A DNA stretch of 64,000 nt from Tritrichomonas musculus (GCA_039105265.1 JAPFFF010000013.1:1550001-1614000); one strand, 5' to 3'; numbered from the stretch's first letter, positions 39,630-51,500 are shown. The notes: a model not told the origin generated them from the letters alone. Numbers and translations are program-made.

Positions 39630-42230
39630 TCATGGTTTTGAATAAACTTCAAGATATGGTTTACGATAATACATTGATGAATTAAATGAGTCCAGTAATT
39701 CGTCTGGTATTTGATAATAACCGTTAGAATTTTGAGTTAAAGGTTCTGTATTTCCATTTAGTTCATCAAGATAAGAAACGCATTCCTCAGTCTCAAAGTT
39801 TATCTTTAATCTAATGTAGTGTTTGACATCTTTATCGTCATTTAATACAAATGCATATTCATTGTCATCATTATGCATTTCAAAACATATATCGAAATAC
39901 ATGACTCCTCCCCGATCACTTACTTCCCAATAATCATTTTCACCAACTTCATGATTATTAAACCCTTGATAGAAATCAGGTAAAGTTGGTCCATGTGGTT
40001 CAAGCGCATAAATTCTAGCTTCCATTGCTGCTATAGTATCTTTTAATGCGATATTTTCACCCTCTAATGTCTCTATCCTACGTATCAGTACTTCTAGACC
40101 TTCATTAGCTTCATCCACAGTAGGGTAGTTATCAAACTCTGCCTCTAGCTCATTGACCTTCTCAGCTAACAACTTGAAACAAGGCTTGAGTGAGTCCCTA
40201 AACATATTGTTGATATCCATAGCACCACTTAATGTCAAGGTTCCAGTATCAGGGTTATCATTCTCATCAGTAAAAGGTAGTTCATCTAGTTGCTTATACT
40301 CTTCCTCACACCAGGTAATTATAGGTGTTATATCTTTGGTTATGCTTCTTGCTGTAGTACCTGACATGAAGTTAATGCTATTTCTAACCAAATCACTCAT
40401 ACCTTTGGTTGACTTATGCGAGAATAACCTTTTAAGGAATCCTCCACCTTTTATGGTAGGAAAGCTTATACCATCTGGAAATAGCTGCATACCAATAGAA
40501 CCTATTGACCCAGCAGTACCTGCAACTCCAAAAGCTAATGCTGTCCATGAGACTATACGCAAATTATCTACATCATCCTCCAGATGTTGAGTAACTTGTT
40601 CAGTCCTTGATACTCTACCTTTTAAGCTTTCCATAACAGTGTTCATTTCGTTAACATCATAGCTAATAACATCTACATTGTTGGTAACTAAATTTAAATC
40701 ACTCCTCATAGTAGTAATATTATCAGCAGTAATTATCTTAGAGGAGGTAATATTATAATCAGTATATAAGGTTGTTGCCCCATTAGGATTTGGGGATACT
40801 TCATAAAATTGCTGTTTAATGATATACTCGAATGGGTTAGTAGTTGAATCCCAATGAACCTCATCTATTGGGTCAACATATTCATCAGCTAAATATATCT
40901 TAATATCCCTTGAGTCATTAGTAGTCGAAGCTGCATATGTATATTCAAGCTTTTCACATGAATCAAGTACACCATGTAAGAACAACCATACCTTGTCTCC
41001 TCCATTGCCTTCTTTTCCAGTAGGTCGAACTGAGAACCTATTTGCATTTTTAGAACCTTCAAGTGTAATATCTAGGTAGAGTTCATCAATAGCACTAGTT
41101 TCTAATTTATTAGTCGCATTATTCATCTTATAGCACCTTATTGCTTCAATATCATATCCATCTTTTGTACCTCCTTGACTTGTTTGATATCCTAGACCAT
41201 ATTTCGAAAAAGGTTCTATCTCCCCTGTCTTTAATTTTACAAAACAGTCTATTTTGCACTTACCTCCATGAATCATGTAATGTAGTAGGTTATCAGGAGA
41301 GTAGTCATTAGGCTTATTAATCAGTTTCATGTTCCTCTCACTCCTCTTGACTTGTATGTAGGTACCATCTTCACCATACTCATTCTCCTTATTTAATCCA
41401 TTAACTAATCTACCATTGATATGACCTTGTATGTTATCACCTACCCATTTTGTACCATCCCATGATAAAAACCACTTATTACCAAAACAATACTCATTAA
41501 ACCTAAACTCTAAGTCATTAGGTATAGTATATCCAGTATCTATGTTCCATTGAAGTAACCAATACTTCTTGTTATCTATCACAACCTGACTAGTTGATGT
41601 AGGCTTATATAAGTATAGTACATCGCTTTTACGTAAACTTAATGCATTATCAGCTTTTATTATAGAACACTTTATTGCCTTCTCTGTCTGTAAAGAATCA
41701 GTTATATATTCATTCATTATGCTCAACTCCCCATTCAGCCACAAGGTATATGGGTTGATGTCTAGTTTACTATCAAAAGCTATATTCATATATCCCATAA
41801 TGGTACTATTATTTATACTGCATCCATTGTTACTTTTAGTTATCAAAGGAGAGTATACTTGACCATCCTTAACATATATGTAGAACTCCTTGACTAAATT
41901 ACCACTTGTATCATATACTATATTCTTCCTCAATACTATCTTAAATATATTAGTCTGGGTTTTTATATCATTGAGCTTATTAATGAAGTCTTCAGGCAAA
42001 TTAACAAACTTAAGTATATTGTAAGTTGTTGTTGAAGACTCAAATGATACATACTGTATATTTTTATTTTTAATATCAACTTCTGGTAAACCTTCGACCT
42101 CATTAAATAAATGACCTGTCTGTACATAGTTATCTAAGTCACCCAAGGTTAATAACTGGCTACCTTTTCGAGTAGCATCCCCTATCTTAAACTGTATATC
42201 TCCTTTAAATCTTGTAGTAGTATCACTCAT
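39630..42230 (-). CDS. Maverick fibre-like protein B (866 residues)
   Basis: It starts at MSDTTTRFKG; the upstream ATG at 42317 overlaps the neighbouring gene and precedes a TTTTATTTAACTAAA leader. Residues ~200-265 (SDVLYLYKP, WNIDTGYTIPNDLEFRFNEY, WDGTKWVGDN) and ~465-525 (NPFEYIIKQQFYEVSPNP, DYNITSSKI, NITTMRSDLNLV) are paralogous to parts of the 1843-residue neighbour. A Gly/Ala-rich hydrophobic stretch (~558-585) is followed by FPTIKGGGFLKRLF. Residues ~680-745 form a coiled coil. The C-terminal ~115 residues look like a beta-rich head. A stalk plus coiled coil plus globular head suggests a receptor-binding fibre or a virion-surface protein (inference). No known family is recognised. Confidence 0.6.
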   Translation of the reverse strand: MSDTTTRFKGDIQFKIGDATRKGSQLLTLGDLDNYVQTGHLFNEVEGLPEVDIKNKNIQYVSFESSTTTYNILKFVNLPEDFINKLNDIKTQTNIFKIVLRKNIVYDTSGNLVKEFYIYVKDGQVYSPLITKSNNGCSINNSTIMGYMNIAFDSKLDINPYTLWLNGELSIMNEYITDSLQTEKAIKCSIIKADNALSLRKSDVLYLYKPTSTSQVVIDNKKYWLLQWNIDTGYTIPNDLEFRFNEYCFGNKWFLSWDGTKWVGDNIQGHINGRLVNGLNKENEYGEDGTYIQVKRSERNMKLINKPNDYSPDNLLHYMIHGGKCKIDCFVKLKTGEIEPFSKYGLGYQTSQGGTKDGYDIEAIRCYKMNNATNKLETSAIDELYLDITLEGSKNANRFSVRPTGKEGNGGDKVWLFLHGVLDSCEKLEYTYAASTTNDSRDIKIYLADEYVDPIDEVHWDSTTNPFEYIIKQQFYEVSPNPNGATTLYTDYNITSSKIITADNITTMRSDLNLVTNNVDVISYDVNEMNTVMESLKGRVSRTEQVTQHLEDDVDNLRIVSWTALAFGVAGTAGSIGSIGMQLFPDGISFPTIKGGGFLKRLFSHKSTKGMSDLVRNSINFMSGTTARSITKDITPIITWCEEEYKQLDELPFTDENDNPDTGTLTLSGAMDINNMFRDSLKPCFKLLAEKVNELEAEFDNYPTVDEANEGLEVLIRRIETLEGENIALKDTIAAMEARIYALEPHGPTLPDFYQGFNNHEVGENDYWEVSDRGGVMYFDICFEMHNDDNEYAFVLNDDKDVKHYIRLKINFETEECVSYLDELNGNTEPLTQNSNGYYQIPDELLDSFNSSMYYRKPYLEVYSKP

Positions 42231-42249
42231 TTTAGTTAAATAAAACTTC

Positions 42250-45200
42250 TCATTCGATGTTAGCGCATTTAGCTTCAAGTGCTGCAAGTCTTGCCTCAAG
42301 AGTATCAATATATGCATCCTTCTGGTCTATCATTTCCTTCACTTCTACTTTAGTAATATAAGCAGTCATATCTATATCTTCTAATGGATGTTTTGTACTT
42401 GACTTATTTTCAAGCTCTTTGATTTTCTCGCACATGAATGCTATTGTACCCTTTAAAGTATCGCGATATGTCTTTGCAATATTAATGCATGTATCAAATG
42501 AAACCATCATCTTATCAGCATCCTTCATTGTTATTTCAAGTTCAGGTTCATCATCTGTTTCTTCATGATATGCCCATGCAAGAATCTTTTCTAATACATC
42601 TTCCTCTGCTAATGTCTCTGGGTTATCATTACGACGGAACCAACTTGGAATATTAAATAATCCTATTCTATTTGCTACATATGCTTCTGCTGCTACTCCT
42701 GCTATAGCTGCTGCATCACCAGGATGATGTCTAACAAACTGCCATTGACCATGTAAGAACCTTCTAGCAACATAACCTACTGCTCCCATAATAACCTGGG
42801 TAGTTGCACTTATAACACCATCTTGTTGGTACATTTCTATCACTCCATTCACAATATTAATTACATGTAGTCTTCTTCTATCTATTGTAGCAACTACATT
42901 TCCATTATATAGTACTTGTGTTATTTCTTCCCCAGTTGTTTCATCTAATGTGTCATTAAAAGCTAAAAGATTACCATGAGAATAAATATTATCCATTAGT
43001 TCCCCTCTTTGTTCATCACTCATTTGTTCTATCATTCTTGCTGTTATTGCTGGTGTTGTTCCTGGTACTGTCCAAGTATCTGTTGTGGCAACAAGGTCAT
43101 AATGTTGATATCTAACTCCATTTGCATTGACTTCTATCTGTGAATTTATTCCAACAAATCGTACTTGACCTCCACTAATATTTGCTGTTGTTGGTGCTGA
43201 ATAATCAATAGTAGCAACAATTGGATCAATAGTCTCTCCTCTATGATCAATAATATTTATCCATGCTTCCATTGTTTGGTCATTCAAGTAAGGTTCTAAT
43301 CCAATATCTCCATTTTGTACAAATGGTAAATTTAATCTGTCTTGCATAGATAATTGTTCAATATCTCTCGCTGTGTATGTTGTTCCTTCCCATTCTATTG
43401 ACCAATTATTATCAGTAGCTCTATGTATTCTATCTGTCATCTCAATATCAGCTGGTCTTATTAGAGTCCTTCGTTGAAATACATTATTATGGATAATGAG
43501 TTGGTCATTATAAAACAAATCATACACATTAAACCACTCTCTTCCATGATATTGGATACGTAAAATATCAGGATGATTAGCAACTAATGCATTTCGTTCT
43601 TCTCTTGTCATATCTGCAATATCTTCTAAGGTATACTGGATTCCAGATATATTGATAACAGGAACTTGATTCCTAAGTGCAATCGTAGTTGAAGCTGTAT
43701 TTGTCATTGTAGTCTGTGGTACAGTTATATCTGTTCGAATCTCATCTGTTTCATCTGTAACAACCTGTGGCTGAACTTCTCTATGAGTTCTCTCTAATGA
43801 TTGCTCAGTGGTTGTGATAGTATTTGTTGCATTATCAGTATCATTATCTGTTATTGTAATCGAGGATGAATTAATATTTAATGTTTCAGTTCCATTTGTA
43901 TCTGGTCTATTCCTAAAGAAGTGTAAGACATTCGAACCAAGTGTAGCAATAGCATTTCCTAACTGAGTCAGTGCATGTGTTGTCGAAAGGACAACCTGTG
44001 TAGCTGAGAATGATGAAATAGCTCCAGCAACAGGATTTTGAACAGTTGTTGTTATTGGTAAAAATCTTTCCATAGTCATCTTATCAGCCTTCAAATCAAC
44101 ATTCACCAAAAACTTACCTTGAAAGTCACTACCTCCATCACCTGGATAACCACCACCACCACCACCACCTCCTCCACCATTTCCTCCTGGACCTGCTGGG
44201 AAAGGTCTTGTTTGATATGTATTAATAGTTACAGAGTTATTGGACATATTTAATGTTGAAAGGGCACTTGCAATACAAACTGTTGATGCTAAAATATTTA
44301 ATATACTATTCGCAACTGCTACACCTTGTTTAATACTATCAGTATATTCATTATACATGGCTTGAATTCTCATTTGTTCAACTAGATTATCAACTGTCTG
44401 TTTCAATAAAGCATAATCATAGGCTAATATATCTGTGATTCCACCAACAACATTTAAATCTCGACGCATAGTCATGATATTATCAGCCCATATAATCTTT
44501 GATGAATAAATATTATAATCTGTCGATATGGTAGTGCATTTTCTTGGGTCTGGCTCTACTTCATAAAATTGTTGTTGAATAATTATATCGAATGGATTAA
44601 CTTTCACATCAAAATCAAATAATTCTTTCTCTATATATATTCGAATGTTCTTATGATTAAATCCTTCAATGATTTTAATGGAATGCCTTTTTTCTCGATG
44701 ATAATTAAATGATTCGAGACAAGGATTTGACCCATAGGTATGCATAACACCTGAATTAATACAATGAGTAGGATGACAATCCCATTTTAATTCAGTTATA
44801 TTTCCATTAATATTTAGGTCAGCATAAACATATAATCCATCATCTGCATTTAATCCACTTGGCGCATCAACATACATTCTAGCTTGTTCATATTTATATC
44901 CATCTTGAGTTAAAGTACCTGAACCACTTGAATCAAAAGTTGCAGTTATTCCTTCACTTAATATGGTTCCATCTTTCTTAACAACCCTCCAATTGGTAAG
45001 ATAATCTTTCAAGATATGAGCATAATTATCATCATCTGTTAAATCTTCCTTTATTGTTCCTTTTATCCATCTCCCAATTCTTTCGTTATGTTTGATTGTT
45101 AAAGCAGGCGCACCGTTATTTGTGTTCATGTATGATATCTTTTCTGTACACATGTTTTGACAATTATTTCCTGTCCAATTTTTACCATCCCATGTTAATT

Positions 45201-47781
45201 CCCAGTTATGACCAAATAGATAGTCTTTGAATCTAAATACTAAATTTAGTGGTATGTCATAATCTTTATCTATATCCCATCTCATACAATAATAATTGGA
45301 TTCTTCATACGTCTTAGATGGTCTATATAAATATAACTGGTCTGATTCCTTCAAGGTAAAATACTTGGAGTCAGTTGTTGTTGTACCTCCACTTGGAATA
45401 GAATCACATATTATTTTCCCATTTACTTTTAAGTCACCCTTTATAATATATTTACCAAGTACTGGATTCTTCTCATCTATCTCATTAGGATTATTAATAA
45501 CAGGGATACCCATACAGTCTAAAATTTTATCCCAAGCTTCAGTACTTGTAATTTGGTCTGGTATTGCAATTGCTCCGCTATTGCTTTTATCTTCTAATGA
45601 TAATGATAATGGGCTTATCTCATTACATTGATAAACATAACTATTATAATCATCATTCCATACTAATTCGCCGATTCCTTGTAAAAAATGTTCTTGATAA
45701 TGCCTTACTGCAATATCTCCAATATCTCGATTTGTCCTCCAATCTCTGTCATTAAGCATTTCACTAACATTGTTTCTTATAGCTACCCATTCCCTATGGT
45801 CTATGTCCCAAACAAAATTGGCAGGTGCTTGTAAGCTAACATCTCGCCTCCAATCATTATTATCATTTGGATGTGATCTTGGCATATTAGCTATTGTCAT
45901 TGAATTAACCCAACGACCTGACTCAAGAGACCAAACATAAGTTGGTCTTAACACTGCATTCCTATTTTGTTCAGGAACAATATTAATAACAGGTCCCGGT
46001 TGTTCTGGTACAACAATACTTTCTTCTGGTGGATAATATTCCCATTGTCCTCTATCAGGATTATAAATCATTTCTCCTTCCCAATGAATATTATGTTGTA
46101 CTATTGTTTGTGCTATTTCATTTCCCTTTGGGTTAATTCTCCATCCAGCTGGTACATCTTCTTCATGTGGCGCTATTGCTATCCATTCCCTATGTCCAAC
46201 ATCCCAGACAAAATTCCAAGGAGCTCCAAATGCAGAATTAGTCCTCCATCCAAATTGATTTGGTATATTATAAACTGCAAAACTCGTCCACATGCGAAAT
46301 ACTGTACACCAAACATATGAATCATTAAATAAGGATTCTCGTTGACGTGTTGGTTGTTCTGTTTGTATTCCTATTGACTGGTATTGTCTATTCATCTCAT
46401 CTAAACCATTATCATATATCTCATAATCAAACATCTCTTGTGTAAATGACTCTACTTCATTTTGGAACCTGAGAGATGCAACATTATTTCCTAGGTTCGC
46501 AATATTATGTAATAAATAACCTGATAATTGATTTACAGCTTGTAGACCTACATTCATATATTGAATTAGGTTTGAATCATTATCACCGCCTTCATTATCA
46601 CCACCTTCATTACCTCCTTGATTATCATCCTCTTCTTCACCATTACCTTCATTACCTCCTTGGTTACCTCCTTGATTATCGTGTTTGCAATTACAAGACT
46701 TGATTGTTACAACATAATCAAATAAAGCATTATGTGAATTCACTATATCTTTAATAATCTCGAATACTAAATTTAAACATTGTCCTAACGTTATATTTAA
46801 ATAGTCTTGTCCACCAGGTGGTACAACATCCACTTTCATTCCATTAGCATTTCGATGTGTATAATAGTATGTAATACCTGAATGTAATATTACATTATAC
46901 AAATAAAGACCTAACATAGCTTTTGCATATTGGTCTTTATTTTTATTATTATCTTTTAGATTTTGGGTATATGTCTCAAAAAACTCACGAGGACTTTTAA
47001 CTTCAACTATTTGGTCTGCTTCAATAAGGTCTGTACAACCTTTATATTTATATCCAACTTTTTTCAGCGATTGTTCTTGAAGTGAATAATGATATTGAAT
47101 TATTCCTGAAATAAATTTTTCCCATGTCTTTTCATTGAAGGTTTCATATAAGATTCTTTTTGTAATTTGGGTGGTCTTATCATTCTCTATCATGCTTATC
47201 ATCATATCAGCCAAATTATGATATGTCTTATAATAAACACCATCTGGAGTAGGAGTTGGTATAGACTTTGGATATTGAAGATAATGAACAGCTTTGCTTT
47301 GCCCTGTTTGTTCATCAAATGCAATTTGTTCATATCCATCTGCTGCACACATCAATTCGGTATACATCTCATGAATAGCCTCACATGTTTTCGATTCTTC
47401 TTCAATAAATTCATTAAATGTATTAACACAAAGTTCATCTTTTATCAACTCCTTATGTGACTCTGCTTTTTCAGGTAGTGAGTCTTCTAATAAGGGTGTC
47501 TGTTCAGGTCCTTTAAATACGTATTTTAAATAATTGGCAAATTTATTTGTAATAGGTACATTGCCGAAACCATCAAGCTTTCCTCCATTTTCGATATGAT
47601 TACCAACTACTCTTTCATCTACTTCAGCCTTATTATATAAGCAACTAAATTTAGGGTAATCATCTGGGTCCTCATTTCTTATAATATCAATATTACCTTC
47701 ATCATTAACACTTATCTCTATATTTTTGTCTTTGAGCTTTTCAGCCTCACTTGATTGCAAAGAATAAAGTTTAATTGACAT
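42250..47781 (-). CDS. Maverick giant fibre-like protein A (1843 residues)
   Basis: The largest gene of the element. Residues 1-360 are helical and globular. An acidic N/G/E linker (~366-403) follows, then a GIQTE motif (471-475). Tandem tryptophan-rich modules centre on FVWDVGHREWIAI (524-536) and FVWDIDHREWVAI (656-668). A region shared with fibre-like protein B spans ~803-870 and ~1060-1125. A poly-glycine run lies at ~1198-1217. Three further units carry (T/A)-x-(D/M)-I-(A/E)-x-(M/L)-(T/S) starts. A helical C-terminus (~1740-1843) ends in a coiled coil. The KVNGKIICDSI strand is of tail-fibre style. It is transcribed divergently from the 249-residue gene with a 3-15 bp gap. A virion fibre or tether role is inferred. 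Confidence 0.6.
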   Translation of the reverse strand: MSIKLYSLQSSEAEKLKDKNIEISVNDEGNIDIIRNEDPDDYPKFSCLYNKAEVDERVVGNHIENGGKLDGFGNVPITNKFANYLKYVFKGPEQTPLLEDSLPEKAESHKELIKDELCVNTFNEFIEEESKTCEAIHEMYTELMCAADGYEQIAFDEQTGQSKAVHYLQYPKSIPTPTPDGVYYKTYHNLADMMISMIENDKTTQITKRILYETFNEKTWEKFISGIIQYHYSLQEQSLKKVGYKYKGCTDLIEADQIVEVKSPREFFETYTQNLKDNNKNKDQYAKAMLGLYLYNVILHSGITYYYTHRNANGMKVDVVPPGGQDYLNITLGQCLNLVFEIIKDIVNSHNALFDYVVTIKSCNCKHDNQGGNQGGNEGNGEEEDDNQGGNEGGDNEGGDNDSNLIQYMNVGLQAVNQLSGYLLHNIANLGNNVASLRFQNEVESFTQEMFDYEIYDNGLDEMNRQYQSIGIQTEQPTRQRESLFNDSYVWCTVFRMWTSFAVYNIPNQFGWRTNSAFGAPWNFVWDVGHREWIAIAPHEEDVPAGWRINPKGNEIAQTIVQHNIHWEGEMIYNPDRGQWEYYPPEESIVVPEQPGPVINIVPEQNRNAVLRPTYVWSLESGRWVNSMTIANMPRSHPNDNNDWRRDVSLQAPANFVWDIDHREWVAIRNNVSEMLNDRDWRTNRDIGDIAVRHYQEHFLQGIGELVWNDDYNSYVYQCNEISPLSLSLEDKSNSGAIAIPDQITSTEAWDKILDCMGIPVINNPNEIDEKNPVLGKYIIKGDLKVNGKIICDSIPSGGTTTTDSKYFTLKESDQLYLYRPSKTYEESNYYCMRWDIDKDYDIPLNLVFRFKDYLFGHNWELTWDGKNWTGNNCQNMCTEKISYMNTNNGAPALTIKHNERIGRWIKGTIKEDLTDDDNYAHILKDYLTNWRVVKKDGTILSEGITATFDSSGSGTLTQDGYKYEQARMYVDAPSGLNADDGLYVYADLNINGNITELKWDCHPTHCINSGVMHTYGSNPCLESFNYHREKRHSIKIIEGFNHKNIRIYIEKELFDFDVKVNPFDIIIQQQFYEVEPDPRKCTTISTDYNIYSSKIIWADNIMTMRRDLNVVGGITDILAYDYALLKQTVDNLVEQMRIQAMYNEYTDSIKQGVAVANSILNILASTVCIASALSTLNMSNNSVTINTYQTRPFPAGPGGNGGGGGGGGGGYPGDGGSDFQGKFLVNVDLKADKMTMERFLPITTTVQNPVAGAISSFSATQVVLSTTHALTQLGNAIATLGSNVLHFFRNRPDTNGTETLNINSSSITITDNDTDNATNTITTTEQSLERTHREVQPQVVTDETDEIRTDITVPQTTMTNTASTTIALRNQVPVINISGIQYTLEDIADMTREERNALVANHPDILRIQYHGREWFNVYDLFYNDQLIIHNNVFQRRTLIRPADIEMTDRIHRATDNNWSIEWEGTTYTARDIEQLSMQDRLNLPFVQNGDIGLEPYLNDQTMEAWINIIDHRGETIDPIVATIDYSAPTTANISGGQVRFVGINSQIEVNANGVRYQHYDLVATTDTWTVPGTTPAITARMIEQMSDEQRGELMDNIYSHGNLLAFNDTLDETTGEEITQVLYNGNVVATIDRRRLHVINIVNGVIEMYQQDGVISATTQVIMGAVGYVARRFLHGQWQFVRHHPGDAAAIAGVAAEAYVANRIGLFNIPSWFRRNDNPETLAEEDVLEKILAWAYHEETDDEPELEITMKDADKMMVSFDTCINIAKTYRDTLKGTIAFMCEKIKELENKSSTKHPLEDIDMTAYITKVEVKEMIDQKDAYIDTLEARLAALEAKCANIE

Positions 47782-47796
47782 TTTATGAATTATAAA
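47782..47796. promoter_or_regulatory. Near-palindromic bidirectional start region TTTATGAATTATAAA
   Basis: Reading right it gives TTTATGAATTATAAA-ATG (ATG at 47797); reading left it gives TTTATAATTCATAAA-ATG (ATG at 47781). The same T-rich/TAAA-ATG arrangement thus precedes both divergent genes within 15 bases. No TCAYWW initiator is present on either side, which suggests an element-specific promoter. Confidence 0.45.
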
Positions 47797-48534
47797 ATGT
47801 TAGTATCTGTACAGAGTACAAATGCTGATGAATATAATAAGGTATCTATCAATTTGGATATACCATGGAAGTGTAAATATATTAAATATTTTGTATCTTC
47901 AATTAATACAATAAGTAATATTATGTTGAGTACGAAAGATGATTATATAGAGTTTACACATAACAGTATTCCATTCAAGCTTAAATTCGAAGATAGATAT
48001 AATTATACCATCAAGCAAATAGAAGCAGTTTTAAATCCACTTGCGGAGGTATCTTTTAAATATAATGATACTACTCGTACATTTACAATAAAAACACAAA
48101 CACCGTTAACAATAACCTCTATTTCCCATAGGGCTGCTTTATTAACTGGTTTATATAATACTTCATTGCCTATTGTGTTACCATCAAATGCAACATATAA
48201 TATTAAAGACATCCCAATATTAAATCATACTAAGTTGTATCTAGTATCTCTACAAGGTAATGCCATATACTCGAATATAGGTGAACAACAATATACACCT
48301 TCAGTCATTGGTAGTATCAATACATTCACTTTAGATAATAAACCACTTATATATGATTTCGAAACTGAAAGTAAACCATTAAAAATAAAAACATATACAG
48401 ATTCATTAAAGTTTTTAGAATTAAGTTTAGTAGATTTTCAATATCAGCCGATATTGTTAAAAAGTCCTTTGTTCATAACTATCAAAATTAAACCATCTAA
48501 CTCGACTGATGTCAATGATGTTTTAACTACGTAA
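47785..48534 (+). CDS. Candidate Maverick minor capsid protein (249 residues)
   Basis: A beta-rich protein: repeated short strand phrases (YIEFTHNSIPFKLKF, AEVSFKYNDTTRTFTIKTQT, KLYLVSLQGN, INTFTLDNKPLIYDFE) and a closing pair (SLKFLELSLVDFQYQPILLK, PLFITIKIK) resemble the single jelly-roll penton/minor capsid proteins of Polintons. Translation may begin at 47785 or at the second ATG, 47797 (MLVSVQSTNADEYNKV). It is a plus-strand gene whose stop overlaps the 3' end of polB by 8 bases. The capsid assignment rests on fold style and size only. A fibre-associated beta protein is the alternative. Confidence 0.45.
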   Translation: MNYKMLVSVQSTNADEYNKVSINLDIPWKCKYIKYFVSSINTISNIMLSTKDDYIEFTHNSIPFKLKFEDRYNYTIKQIEAVLNPLAEVSFKYNDTTRTFTIKTQTPLTITSISHRAALLTGLYNTSLPIVLPSNATYNIKDIPILNHTKLYLVSLQGNAIYSNIGEQQYTPSVIGSINTFTLDNKPLIYDFETESKPLKIKTYTDSLKFLELSLVDFQYQPILLKSPLFITIKIKPSNSTDVNDVLTT

Positions 48535-51500
48535 ACCTAAGAGTACGTGCAAATTTAGGTAAGTTGGTTTGTTGAAATGTCTTTGACTTCCTGAATGCAT
48601 TCGAACCATCCAACAAATCAAATGTCATACTTTCTCCTTCATGCATTCTTTCAAAAAGCTCTTCAACTGAGATATCCATCCTTTTGCACTTGTTGAGAAT
48701 AACTTGTTTTGGAATTCCTTTGAGTCTAATATGATATCCTTCATTTCCTTGTTCATCAACCAAGATATCGAGGTAGCTCTTTTTACCAAGTGCAATGAGT
48801 TTTCTTGAGTGTATTTCCCCTTGACTACCTTCGAACTCATCAAAGTCATTATGAAACTGACACATATTTTTTCCAATAAGAGGTTGATGATACTTGAACT
48901 GGAATAAGTCAGCTATCCTTGGTACATCTTTTTCAAGTACATGCATACTATCAGTATCTTGATAAAAGATAGGTATACCTGCTTGCTCAGCTGTAGCCAT
49001 AACCCTGTTCATTAAGTGCTTACTCCAAGAGAGAACGCTTGCACCAAATTGAGGTAGGTTGAAATGGTCATTAATTGGTTTCAACTTCTTGACATAGCAC
49101 TTATCAATATTAGCATCTTCAACAACCTCCTTGATAAAGTTGTAGTTCCTCCAGAGGTACTTGTATAGTTGGCTTTTTGGTACTGTCTTGGTTTCAGTCT
49201 TTGTTGCTTTCAATATTGACTTGCCATATATGGAGTTGAGGAGGAGCTTTATTGTTTGTTCAAGAGGGTTCTTTTGCTTTTTATAACTTGCCCTGAGATT
49301 AAAGAGCTTCTCAATGAACTCATTGATTTTCTTGTTAAATCCTTCATCAAAGTAATAGCCACGTATTAACTCATATTCAACATCATAAAATTCGAACAAG
49401 TCCATGAGACCTACTTTATCGATATAATAATGGTCAACAAGGAAATTGCCGAATATTTTACTACCTGCTTCATTCCTTGTAAATACTTGTCCAAATTTAT
49501 ATGGCTCTTTTGATTTACATTCGAGTTTCTTGATGTTGACTTCGATAAAGAATGTATCATATTGCATAAGTTGTTCATGTGTTGTACCTTGTGGTATTAC
49601 TTTAGGTCTTCCTAATGGTATACCATCCATAACATACATTGCAGATGGATATAAGCTAACTGCATCAAAGTCTTGTATCTTTCCTTCGATGTATTGCTTT
49701 TCATTACCTGCTGTCATTGTTCTTCCACCAGAGACACATCGTTGTATGAAGTCTTGACACTTACCTGATAGTTCATAACATCCATCAAAGCAACCATATT
49801 TCTTGGCAAAGCAGTATCCAATAGCACTTATAGATATAAAATCATGAACACCATACATATCTGTCTTTGTTTCTTTAAAGACTGCTTTCAGGTCTTCATT
49901 AAATTTTTCCATTCCCTTCATCAAAACAATACAGTCCTTGAAACAATAGAAGATGGCATATTTAATGATGTCGATTTTGCCATCATTATAGCAATTTGCG
50001 ATTTTTGCATTTTCGATAATCTGCTTGCAGTTTGCATCAAGTTGTGCTTTCGATAACTTATCTGCATTTTCATCGATGTATTGCTGTTGGAACTCAGTAG
50101 CATCAACAATTCTTCTTTGAATGTTCTCTTGTGTATATAGCTTATATGCCATGACTTCCTTGTGAACATTGAGGTTGAACATTGTAGCAAATTTACTTAA
50201 TGCTTGAGGTATTATACTATATGAGTTCCTGAATGTTAATCGCTTTTTGACTTTCCTTGTACCTTCTTCGAATAATGTCATGATGATTTGCAACACAGTT
50301 CCACTTCGTTCTGTTATCTGTGTATCCCATCCAGGTGTGTTAATGAAAAAACATGCATCATACTTGAGGTTGTGAAAATATGTTAATGAGCCACTCCATA
50401 AATAATTCAAGAGCTTCTGTCCACAATCTTCACCTTGAATAGATATTTTATGTATGTTGGCTCCATCTCGAAAGATCGTACAATTGAGATATGGTATATG
50501 TGGACTGACTGTCGAGTTTGTTTCGAAGTCGCTATAATAAATCCTTGACCATGTATTTTGTTTCTTTTTATTATTCTCAATGAGTCTTGTACTATGTTCT
50601 GCATTATATTCGAGACTTACATAGTCATTAACATGTTCATATTCAGTTGTGTTGATAATATCCATTTCGCATGCTTTGATTTCTTCAAATAGATGTAACT
50701 CAAACATCTTTTGGAAAAAGGTTATTGGTTTGATTCCTTCATGTTTATAGTCTTTGACAGTCTTTCCATTTTTCTCCAATCTTGCTATCATACATCTTTT
50801 GTCAAAAGGCATATATGCAAATGTTCTATCAAGTTCTTCATAGTGTTGAAGGTAGAATAATGTACAAGGTATTTTCCTGTTGAGCATATAATGGTCTTTG
50901 AACAATATCAGGTTAACTTCTCTTTTAAAATCAACAGACCATTTTTTCTTTCTGGTGTTGATTCTTGTTTCATACTTGTATTTATCAGGTTGTTCAACAA
51001 TTCTAATGATACTAAAATTGCACTTGAACTTTTTAGCTACTTCTTCTATCTTGTTATTGGGTATGGCTCTTGTTTGAACAAAAAATCGTAAGTCATCTAT
51101 TTCATCATCAGTGAACACACCTGATTGTATACAAGCATATACAAAACAATTATCTCTGTAGTTCTCTTTCCTTACCTCATGAAAGATTTGGTATGTAGAT
51201 AAGTCTATAGGTGATAGATTGATGTATGGGAAAAAACTACCTTCTGGTGTATTTCGATAGTCTTCATCAATTTCGACTTCATCATCATAGATTTCATGAG
51301 TATCCATATCTTGCATCTTGGTTCTAAAATGAACACCATCATTTGTTTTGTTCATGTCAATAAATTGTACCTCATATCGAACTGGAATGAACATGTTTGA
51401 GATATATGGATTAGTGTCTGATTGGTCTTCACTTAAATCAAGTTCTCCTGTTATATGACCTAATGTACTTTCGATGTTGTGCTTATCACTGAGTGTGAAG

